From Flaccisagitta enflata (Eukaryota > Chaetognatha > Sagittoidea > Aphragmophora), in assembly GCA_965153355.1 (NCBI GenBank), contig OZ231128.1:34100001-34164000 (forward strand): a stretch of 64,000 nucleotides of DNA, read 5' to 3'. The notes below the pieces were generated by a model, which had not been told where the DNA came from, made no database searches, and saw only the letters and a list, made by a program, of their open reading frames with translations. Shown in pieces: positions 54,990-64,000 of the stretch (position 1 is its first letter; every line of letters starts with the position of its first letter). A program made the translations under genes and the position numbers.

Positions 54990-55400
54990 TATCTTCAACA
55001 GAGACAGAGACAGAGTCCTGTAGAACACAGGGGGAATCTTTCCATCCATCCATCCATCTGCCCATCCGTTCAACCCCCCTCAGGGCTTTGTCTCCTTTGG
55101 GGCCTATTCTGACCCAAATTCTGCCAAAGAGCCCAAATCCAAGCAATATGGCCCAAATCAAAGCAAAATGGTGCAAATCCAAGCATTATGGCCCAAATCA
55201 AAGCAAAATGGCCCAAATCAAAGCAAAATGGCCCAAATCTAGTCAGTCTAGGTATTGGAGGCCATAACCCAGGTCTAAGGGGCCAAAATGATGGACCTCA
55301 GGCCAGAATTGGGGTTTTCTGGCAAGATTAGGGCCATCTTGCTTGGATTTGGGCCATTATGCTTAGATTTGGGCCATTTTGCTTAGATTAGGACAAAACA
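54990..55400 (+). mobile_element. partial family D element with ATGGCCCAAATC array
   Basis: Begins GTCCTGTAGAACACAGGGGG, then CATCCATC repeats, GGGCTTTGTCTCCTTTGGGG, and a GCCCAAATCAAAGCAAAATG array. After about 55290 the array continues in the opposite sense (TTTGGGCCATTTTGCTTAG), forming a fold-back. Confidence 0.5.
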
Positions 55401-55476
55401 ACAACAACAACAACAACAACAAAAAAATTTTGATATCACCTTAATCACAATTACTACTTCTGCCAAGAAGACCACG

Positions 55477-55510
<34 letters not shown>

Positions 55511-55560
55511 TGACGACAACAAAATTACCACAACCTCAACAACAAAAACCAAAACAACAT
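55390..55560 (+). repeat. (CAA)n, interrupted
   Basis: ACAACAACA blocks separated by short unique sequence. Confidence 0.85.
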
Positions 55561-55891
55561 CTGTAATAATCTAAACTGCGTCATGTCACGTTCAATCATG
55601 GTTTTGTTCCCAACCGAAACAAACTTATACCTTACAGTCAACTTGTGCTTCTTCATCTCCCTCAATCCAGTCTCCTGACATATCCCTTTAACATGTCCTA
55701 GTTGATGTGAGAATCAGCGATTTTGGCTCTACTCTTGTTTAATTTCTTGTTCAAAACTACAAGAGCAAAAAATACTCATAGCAGCTTGATCAATTTTATT
55801 GTGCACCTTAGTTGGCATCCCTCTCCCAATTGAGGTCGTATATTTTCAACTCACTCAATTGAAAATGATTTGAACTCTGAAATGAAATGAA

Positions 55892-56110
55892 ACAAGGCCG
55901 GATACACGGCTACCCCAGTCGCGTGCGGGTGGGCAGGGGCCATATTTGAGGTCACTTGATCATTTGGGCAGGAGCAGTGAGGCCAAAGACCGCAAAAACA
56001 AAAAATAGTAGTGTGACAGACCGAAAGATCGACAGACAGACGGACTGACGGATCAATGGACGGACCAACAAAGGGGGGGGGTAAAGTTGCGTAGCACGCA
56101 ATTAAAAAAA
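55892..56110 (-). mobile_element. hairpin element, subfamily A
   Basis: Plus-strand view: ACAAGGCCGGATACACGGC, CCCAGTCGCGTGCGGG, GACC/GACG tract, then AAGTTGCGTAGCACGCAATT; the two hairpin arms still pair although both carry the GCGA to GCAA change. Confidence 0.6.
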
Positions 56111-57035
56111 GCTAAAAAGAAACAAAATATTGAAGTAAATGATGGAATTACTTATTACCTTTACTCATAATTCATTTTTTCAAAAGCATCAATTTCTCAC
56201 CAAAAGACATTTTTTTCAGCATGAGAGGTCAAGTGTAAGCGATGGTTTGCAGTTGTTTTCAACCATAGGAAAATTTTTCCGCGTTTATCTCACAACAACT
56301 CATGATTTAGTCACCTTTTTAAACAGAAATAAGCACTTTCACAGTAAATGGTCCATCGTATGTCATACACGCTTGGCCAGGGGCAGTAATGGTCAGATAT
56401 CACTACTTCAATCGATTTTGCGTCATTCAAAATTTCGCGTTACGAACATTCCTACCGAGCAAGGGACACACCCTCTTAAAGAGTCGCTTAGCCAGCAGCT
56501 AAAAAGGAAACGGGACGCGGGAAAACGAGGAAATAAGGAGTGATGATGATAGGATGAAAGTGAGAAGAACAAGTCGCAAATAAGGAAAATGGGTCCTCCC
56601 AGATCCTCAAGAACTGGGTGTGCACACATTGTGACCGACATTTTCCGATCTCGTGCGCGGAAGTTGCATCAGTTCATGCACTCACTCAGAAACAGTACAC
56701 TGGATTTTCATCTATCATCATTTGATGGTGGCTAACTTTTGCTCCTTTTTTTTCTCTTCAATCATAGTATAGCGTTTTGATGTTTGTGATGTATGTTACA
56801 GTGTCTAGTTACTGTCTCTGTGACGAATAAAAGATCATTATTGTCAGTTGATTTCAAACCATATGGTTACCACGACGTCAGCTCCTTTTGTCGCTGACGG
56901 AAAAATATTATGTTTCTTTTATTATGTAATAAGAGTAAGAACAAATGAGATGAGGTAGAGTGGGGGGAAAGCTTGGTAAAGTTTCACATGCAAAGACCAT
57001 AAAGTTTTATGTTTGCGCCGGGTGCAAAGTGTTCC
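56110..57035. other. no secure gene; 134-codon open frame
   Basis: 56139-56543 (+) is open for 134 codons with a basic end (SQQLKRKRDAGKRGNKE), and AATAAA follows at about 56826. Composition and lack of family resemblance leave it unsupported. Confidence 0.2.
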
Positions 57036-57039
57036 TGAC

Positions 57040-57095
57040 TAACAGATAGAGAGACAGACAGATAGACAGACATACAAACAGACAGGCAGACAGAC

Positions 57096-57151
<56 letters not shown>

Positions 57152-57152
57152 C
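57040..57152 (+). repeat. (GACA)n/(GATA)n
   Basis: Imperfect then pure CAGA units. Confidence 0.9.
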
Positions 57153-57267
57153 GAGAACAGACAAAAACGTCCTCTTACAAATGTGCCTTGGCTCAAGTAA
57201 AAAGGAACAAGCAAGTTCGTGGCCATTGCCCCTCAGACTTTCCTCCCCTCCCCCTTCAAGAAAAAAA

Positions 57268-57455
57268 AAAGGCCGGATACAGAAGAACCCCAGTCGCGTA
57301 AGGATGGACAGGGGCCGTATTTGAGGTCACTAGAGGATTTGGCAGGAGCAGTGAAGCCAAATATCCCAAAGATATAAAAGTAAATATGAGACCAACCAAC
57401 CGACCGACCGACGGAGTGACAAAGCAGGGTGTAGAGTCGCGTAGCATGCGACTAG
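57268..57455 (-). mobile_element. hairpin element, subfamily A
   Basis: GGCCGGATACAG start, CCCAGTCGCGTAAGG, ACCGACCGACCGACGG tract, GTAGAGTCGCGTAGCATGCG end (plus-strand view). Confidence 0.58.
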
Positions 57456-58364
57456 AGAAGCCGAAAAAAAAAACGAGTGATGGTCTGGAAGCTGGTGGAA
57501 TGGGGAACATCTCGAGATTAACTGCCGTTTAAGGGCTAAATTGTCTTTTTTACATGACTCATGGAGACCTCGTATCACTTCAAAGCGAGAAACTGATTCT
57601 TAGACTTTGCCAATTATTCAGTTTCCTTTCCTTATTTCTACAATATAGGGTAATGACAATTAGAATTTAAAAAAAAGCAAGCCCAAGACATGGGCAAACG
57701 TTGGGGACGGTCTTGAAGAAGCAGTACTTACCACTTAAGACAGCGTCCCCCCGAAGGCAACATTTGTGTTTCAAAGAGGGTCAAAATCGAAATTATAAAT
57801 GAAGGATTATAGAAAAACAAATGAATGAAAGTGATAGAGATAGCTCAGACATGATATTTAAAAGAAAAATTTGCATCTATTTAATAAAAAGGGCCAAGTT
57901 TAGCCAATGTTACTAAGGAAAAATTATTGAAAATTTGTACTTTTCTTATTTTTTGTCACTGACAGGGGGCTGGTCTAAATTCTAAATTTGCATAGAAAAT
58001 GAAAAAATGAAAAAACAAAGAACATAGTTCTCTTCCCAAATCGATTACAGAGAGAATTATGTTTTTCAAATGCAAAATTTCTTTGTGTTTGGCTTTCTTA
58101 GAATTCAGACCACAGAACATAAAAAAAAGTGTAAGCAGAAATTTGCAAAAAAAAAAAACCACAATTTTCCTGGTCCTGATAACGATGCAAAAAGTGTGGT
58201 CAAACACTTAATTTGCCTTCGTAAATTTACCGTCTTAAGTACTACACTATAACAGTATTTCACGCCTTCATACCTTACAATGAACTAAAACACAACAAAA
58301 AAGACCACACAGTTGAAGGGACCAACATTTCGTATCTGTTTTAGGCGGATTTCTGTTACTCTTG

Positions 58365-58700
58365 GGTCCGTTATAGCGGGGTATAACTGTGCGGACAGAC
58401 TGAGAAATCGACAGAGGGACGGATGGAGGGACAGATGGCGGGACGGACCGATATAGTAAGGTGTAGAGTCGCGTGTCCGCTTCATTGGTCTTGAAGTGAA
58501 ATGAAATGAGACAACACGATATGATCTTGTATTGTGAAAATGGATACGGTACTGAAATGGTCTCGCAACTTAGGAAAACAGAGTTCTGTGGGTAACAGCA
58601 ATAGAAAACAAGTTTGCAATCTTTAGCACCTTCAAATGATCATCTAAAGCCGCGGACACGCGACTCTAAACCTTGCTTTGTCGGTATGTCTGTCTGTCCA
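58365..58700. mobile_element. two partial subfamily A hairpin elements in opposite orientation
   Basis: 58365-58480 (minus) carries GGTGTAGAGTCGCGTGTCCG; 58650-58700 (plus) carries CGGACACGCGACTCTAAACC. They share the CGGACACGCGACT variant arm. Confidence 0.45.
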
Positions 58701-58908
58701 TATGTTCGTAAGTTGGCACATAACATTCATATCTTCTCTTTTATTTCTTATATATTGGTAATGACAGAAATCTGCTAATTACAGATAAAATCCATTAGTG
58801 CCTTGTAACTTGAGTACGCCTTCAAGTTATAAAATGACTGCCAGGATTAAGATTCCCCCATTTCTCACAGTCTTAAAACAAAATCAACTGTGTAGCACTG
58901 GTGTCACA

Positions 58909-59325
58909 TAGGAAATCTTTCCCAAGGCGCTTTTTGAAAAAAAATGAAAATTTCAAGGTTTTTAGCATTATTTTGCTTGATAACTTTTTAAAGTTAATTT
59001 GACCTATTTTTTGACAATATAATATCAATCCTGATAAGATTCCAACTCATTTGATAGGTCGCACTGTATGGTTCTGATGAGAAATGAAATATTCATATTT
59101 TAGGCCACCATTGTAATTTTGTGACGGTGGCTTCAAAAATGAAAATTTTATTTCTTATAAAAACTATATGGTGCGACCTATCAAACAAAAGAAAATTTTT
59201 CAGGATTAACATTTTGCTATCAAAAAAAAGATCAAACCAACCTGAAAAATAGTTTATGCAAAATGAAGCCAAAAATCTTGAATTTTTCCTTTTTTTCCAA
59301 AAAGCGCCTTGGCAAAGATTTTCTA
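58909..59325. mobile_element. fold-back MITE
   Basis: TAGGAAATCTTTCCCAAGGC on the left matches the complement of GCCTTGGCAAAGATTTTCTA on the right; GATAGGTCGCAC / GTGCGACCTATC pair inside. Confidence 0.65.
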
Positions 59326-59669
59326 CTTGATGGTTCTTGGTTTGTATACTCATAAACTCTGCAAAAATGCAAAAAACCGCTTAGTAATATCATTTTTGTC
59401 TCAAACCTCATGTGAGATAGCAGTGGGGTTATATCGTCCATTGATGCAAATACTATGTCTATCAGGCGGCTTCGAGCAGACGAAGAAGCTTTTCGATCGA
59501 AAACGCTTTAGACAAGTTTCATGATTAGCTCTCTCTCTCTCTCTCTCTCACTCAAACGCCTACAAGAAATTCATTTTCGCGCTGTCCTGATGATCTTTTT
59601 TCAGCAAATTCTGTATTGCGTTTTGAATGAAGGTGGCTAATGCAAAAATTTGGTTTGCCAAATATTCCT

Positions 59670-59870
59670 AAGCCGCGATCTGCGCGTTTCTGCGTCTTGC
59701 TATGTCCGTTCGTCAATTGGTCGGCTGGTGGGTTGCTCAATTGGTCGGTGGGTCTTATTTTACTTTTTTTTTCTTTTGCGATCTTTGGCCTCACCGCTCC
59801 TGCCCCAAAGCTCAAGTGACCTCAAATACGGCCCCTGCCCACCCGCACGCGATTGGGGTAGCCTTGTTTT
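59670..59870 (+). mobile_element. hairpin element, subfamily A
   Basis: TGCTATGTCCGTTCG start, GGTCGGCTGGTGGGTTG tract, CCGCTCCTGCCCCAAAG, GCCCACCCGCACGCGATTGG, GTAGCCTTGTTTT end. Confidence 0.55.
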
Positions 59871-60137
59871 CTATGGCATGCGCATGGGTATTTTCTGCGG
59901 CATTTAAGTATTTTTGAAAAAGTGATAAAATCCACCCATGACTCATTAACCGAGTTAAATGCGTCGCGTCATAGCCTCATTAATATAAATCAAGCTGTTT
60001 TATTCATCTGTGGTTTACATGAAAACAAAAGCAATGAAACCGACCGACGGAACGACAGACGGGGCGACAGGTCGCAACCTCAAATCCTCATCAGCTTTTG
60101 CGCATCTGTTTAGTAACGTCGAAATTTCCTATCGTTG

Positions 60138-60172
60138 ACATGACATGACATGACATGACATGACATGACATG
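60138..60172 (+). repeat. (ACATG)n
   Basis: Seven perfect pentamer units. Confidence 0.9.
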
Positions 60173-60477
60173 ACTTCATTGAAACACGTTCTTTTTTTAT
60201 CACTGTCGCGGTAGAAAGAAGAGAGAGAATCAAAATGACATGTCGGTAAAACTTTCGCATCGGGCGAATGATATGACAGACAAAACTTGACAACTCTCGA
60301 CTGTCGTCCGAAGTTAATAACGGCCAACGGATCTTTCACTCTTTCGCAATTGTGTGTGTGTAACGCACATGAAGAAATTCTATAAAATGGGATGGGGAAA
60401 GTAATAAAGAGAATAAAAGACTTTCCAATGGCTGTCATCTACCCAATCTTTGTTCTCGGAATCATCCACGTCATCTT

Positions 60478-60855
<378 letters not shown>

Positions 60856-60856
60856 T

Positions 60857-61080
60857 AGATGCGTCATCGCATCTCTATAAGAGGGTCTGTCCGTCGGTCC
60901 GTCCGTCGGTCCGTCCGTCCGTCCGTCGGTCCGTCCGTCCGTCCGTCCGTCCGTCCGTCCGTCCGTCCGTCCGTCCGTCCGTCCGTCCGTCCGTCCGTCC
61001 GTCCGTCCGTCCGTCCGTCCGTTACGCCTCTTCTAATATCACGCAGATGACGCATCTAGTTGCCCGATCGGGCTTGTTTG
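60857..61080 (+). mobile_element. hairpin element, subfamily B, complete
   Basis: AGATGCG-TCAT-CGCATCT (60857-60874), CTATAAGAGGGTCTGTCC, (GTCC)n to 61021, third arm CGCATCT (61051-61057), GCCCGATCGGGC palindrome, CTTGTTTG end. This is the clearest copy in the window. Confidence 0.7.
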
Positions 61081-61287
61081 TACAAATAAGATCATCAACT
61101 CATTTTCATTTTTGCTGTCATCATCTCTATCATTTTCATAAACACTGAGTTCGTCTCGACAAGAGGGAGAACTAGTGGCGTTCGCCATAACGTGTTCCAC
61201 GAAAACTTGATCTGGCATGAAAAAGAAAGGCAATAATTCATAATATAAATCTAATTATAATAACTAGACAAATCTGTGTTGTAAATA

Positions 61288-61494
61288 ATGGCCGCCTGTG
61301 GGCGGCCTAACTACCATGCATGGGGGAGCTCACTGCCGCCTATGGGCGGCCTCACTGCCGCCTGTGGGCGGTCCCACTGCCGCCTGTGGGCGGCCCCACT
61401 ACCGCCTGTGGGCGGCCCCACTACCGCCTGTGGGTGGTCCCACTGCCACCTGTCCGTGGTCTCACTGCCGCCTGTAGGCGGTCCCACTGCCGCC

Positions 61495-61495
<1 letters not shown>
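61288..61495 (+). repeat. 24-bp GC-rich minisatellite
   Basis: Unit CACTGCCGCCTGTGGGCGGT plus four bases; CCGCC and GGCGG pair, so each unit can form a hairpin. Confidence 0.9.
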
Positions 61496-61529
<34 letters not shown>

Positions 61530-61560
61530 GTGTGTGTGCGTATGTGTGTGTATGTGTGTG
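61495..61560 (+). repeat. (GT)n with ATGT/CGTA variants
   Basis: Short imperfect dinucleotide tract joining two minisatellites. Confidence 0.9.
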
Positions 61561-62355
61561 GAAAAAGCGGGGTTGTGTAACATACATTGAAAAATACAGG
61601 GCTGTGTGACATACATTGGAACAAACTAGGTGGTGTGATATACATCAAAGAATACAGGGCTGTGTGACATACATTGGAGATAAACTGGGTGGTGTGACAT
61701 ACATTGGCGAATTCTGGACTGTGTGACATACATTGGAAAAAACTGGGTGGTGTGACATACATCAGAGAATTCTGGGCTGTGTGACATACATCAGAAAAAA
61801 CTGGGTGGTATGACTTACGTTGGAGATAACTGGGTGGTGTGACATACATCGGAGAATTCTGGGCTGTGTGACACACATTGGAGAAAACTGGGTGGAGTGA
61901 CATACATTGGAGAATTTTGGGCTGTGTGATATACATCGGAGAAAACTGGGTGGTGTGACATACATCGGAGAATGCTGGGCTGTGTGACATACATTGGAGA
62001 AACTGGGTGTTGTGACATACATCGGAGAATGCTGGGCTGTGTGACATATATCGGAGAAAACTCGGTGGTGTGACATACATCGGAAAAATTGGGTGATGTG
62101 ACATACATCGGAGCATTCTGGGCTCTGTGACATACATTGGAGAAAACTGGGTGGGGCGACATACATTGGAGAACTCTGGGCTGTGTGACATACATCGGAG
62201 AAAACTGGGTGATGTGACATACATCGGAGAATTCTGGGCTATGTGACATACATTGGAGAAAACTGGGCGGTGTGACATACATTGGAGAATTCTGGGCTGT
62301 GTGACATACATTGGAAAAAACTGGGTGGTGTGACATACATCAAAGAATTCTTGGC
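61560..62355 (+). repeat. 35-36 bp minisatellite, first block
   Basis: Alternating units TGTGACATACATTGGAGAAA-ACTGGGTGG and TGTGACATACATCGGAGAAT-TCTGGGCTG. Confidence 0.92.
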
Positions 62356-62772
62356 TGTGGCTATAAATAATAGGGATGTGCTGACTACGTTGCGTCTTTT
62401 TATTTTGGGTTGACGTGGAATGTTTGAGGGAATGGTCTCAATCAGTGGAAAGGATTTTGATTTTAGGTTGTGGGTTGCATGAACCTTTTACAATGGGAAG
62501 ATCAGATGGATGTGTGGTCCAAAACAGCACAATCATCTGGTACTCTTTCTTGTCACTGGTACTTGTAGCAAACAGGTTAGAATTATTGATTTTTTCCTGG
62601 GTGGTTCCTGGTTGGATTGTTGTCTTGAATTATTTCATGATTATGTTGAGATAGACTTAGTTATTTTGAATACTAAGGATAGTTGTGATGGGTCCGGATT
62701 AAACACCAGTGAGAGCTCCAAAGGCTCTCATCCTTAAGTAAAGTAGGGTTGAGTAGTAGTGTTGTCCAACTT
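62355..62772. other. unique 0.4 kb sequence splitting the minisatellite
   Basis: The array is interrupted by non-repetitive sequence starting near GGCTATAAATAATAGGG and ending near GTCCAACTTTC. A short inverted pair GAGAGC...CCAAAG...GCTCTC is visible at about 62710-62730. No gene is recognised. Confidence 0.6.
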
Positions 62773-63955
62773 TCATACATCGGAGAGAACTGGGTTGCGT
62801 GACATACATCGGAGAATTCTGGGCTGTGTGACATATATCGGAGAAAACTAGATGGTGTGACATACATTGGAGAATTCTGGCTGTGTGACATACATTGGAG
62901 AAAATAGGGTGGTGTGACATACATTGGAGAATTCTAGGCTGTGTGACATACATTGGAGAAAACTGGCTGGTGTGACATACATCAGAGAATTCTGAGTTGT
63001 GTGACATACATTGGAGAAAACTGCATTGTGTGACATAAATCGGAGAATTCTGGGTGGTGTGACATACATCGGAGAAAACTGGGTAGTGTGACATACATCG
63101 GAGAATTCCGGGCTGTATGACATACATTGGAGAAAACTGGGTGGTGTGACATACATCGGAGAATTCTGGGCTGTGTGACATACATCGAAGAATTCTGGGT
63201 TGCGTGACATACATTGGAGAAAACTGGGTGGTGTGACATACATCGGAAAAAACTGGATGGTGTGACATACATCGGTGAATTTTAGGTTGTGTGACATACA
63301 CTGAAGAAAACTGGGTTGCGTGACATACATTTTTACATAGGAAAAATCTGGGACGGACGGACATACTTCGGAGAATTCTGGGCTGTGTGACATACATCGG
63401 AGAAAACTGGGTGGCGTGACATACATCGGAGAATTCTGGGCTGTGTGACATACATCGGAGAAAACTGGGTGGTGTGACATACATCGGAGAATTCTGGGTT
63501 GCGTGACATACATTGGAGAAAACTGGGTGGTGTGACATACATCGGAAAAAACTGGATGGTGTGACATACATCGGTGAATTCTGGGTTGTGTGACATACAC
63601 TGAAGAAAACTGGGTTGCGTGACATACATTTTTACATAGGAAAAATCTGGGACGGGCGGACATACTTCGGAGAATTCTGGGCTGTGTGACATACATCGGA
63701 GAAAACTGGGTGGTGTGACATACATCGGAGAATTCTGGGCTGTGTGACATACATCGGAGAAAACTGGGTGGTGTGACATACATCGGAGAATTCTGGGTTG
63801 CGTGACATACATTGGAGAAAACTGGGTGGTGTGACATACATCGGAAAAAACTGGATGGTGTGACATACATCGGTGAATTCTGGGTTGTGTGACATACACT
63901 GGAGAAAACTGGGTTGCGTGACATACATTTTTACATAGGAAAAATCTGGGACGGA
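62772..63955 (+). repeat. 35-36 bp minisatellite, second block, with 299-bp higher-order period
   Basis: The marker TTTTACATAGGAAAAATCTG, followed by GGGACGGACGG (GGGACGGGCGG in the middle copy), occurs at 63331, 63630 and 63929, exactly 299 bp apart; the 299-bp blocks are nearly identical. Confidence 0.92.
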
Positions 63956-64000
63956 CGGACGTACAGACGGAAAATTTCTTAATATTTAGTGTTCCACTAT

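Noticed and set aside
61421-63928. Frames of up to 358 codons reading SPMYVTPPSFLRCMSHSPEF
   Set aside because: Several overlapping frames are open because the 35-36 bp unit avoids stops; it is a satellite, not a gene.

Overview
This window looks like nuclear DNA of a non-vertebrate animal. The evidence is spliced genes with GT-AG (and one GC-AG) introns, a DEG/ENaC channel (an animal-only family), a complete alpha-catulin gene, non-LTR retrotransposon fragments, and very dense simple repeats. No prokaryotic, viral, tRNA or rRNA gene was recognised. The species cannot be named from this sequence.

The genes lie in the first 24 kb. The last two coding exons of a DEG/ENaC sodium channel are at 1878-2235 (+). 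A complete alpha-catulin (CTNNAL1-like) gene occupies 22488-4838 (-). I reconstructed it by hand as 19 coding exons, all in phase, giving 769 codons. An inositol-polyphosphate 5-phosphatase-like gene (11497-15184, +, eight exons, 5' end not found) lies on the opposite strand inside the 6.76 kb tenth intron of alpha-catulin. A possible three-exon, 61-aa gene of unknown function lies just upstream of alpha-catulin (23795-23401, -).

The rest (about 24-64 kb) is a repeat landscape with no confident cellular gene. It holds long (CT)n, (CA)n, (TTTC)n, (AAAG)n, (TATC)n, (AATG)n, (GTT)n and (TA)n tracts. It also holds minisatellites with 12, 15, 21-24, 34, 35 and 77 bp units, two of them with higher-order periods (231 and 299 bp). 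A hAT-like element (34490-36766) encloses a LINE ORF1-like protein, and a 5'-truncated LINE reverse transcriptase lies at 50060-48349. There are also several fold-back MITEs, two of them with TA target sites.

The most unusual signal is a set of more than a dozen short interspersed elements in both orientations that share one architecture. It consists of a 5' hairpin X-loop-X', a GTCC/GGTC-rich tandem tract, a third copy of arm X', then usually a GC hairpin and a CTTGTTT end. The arm sequence differs between subfamilies, but all three arms change together. A second family has GC-rich inverted ends built around CCCCTTCGGGG hairpins and carries 20-24 bp tandem arrays. Both resemble non-autonomous rolling-circle (Helentron/HINE, 'pearl'-like) elements, but I could not find a described match from memory. 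One such element ends within 3 nt of a splice acceptor of the 5-phosphatase gene.
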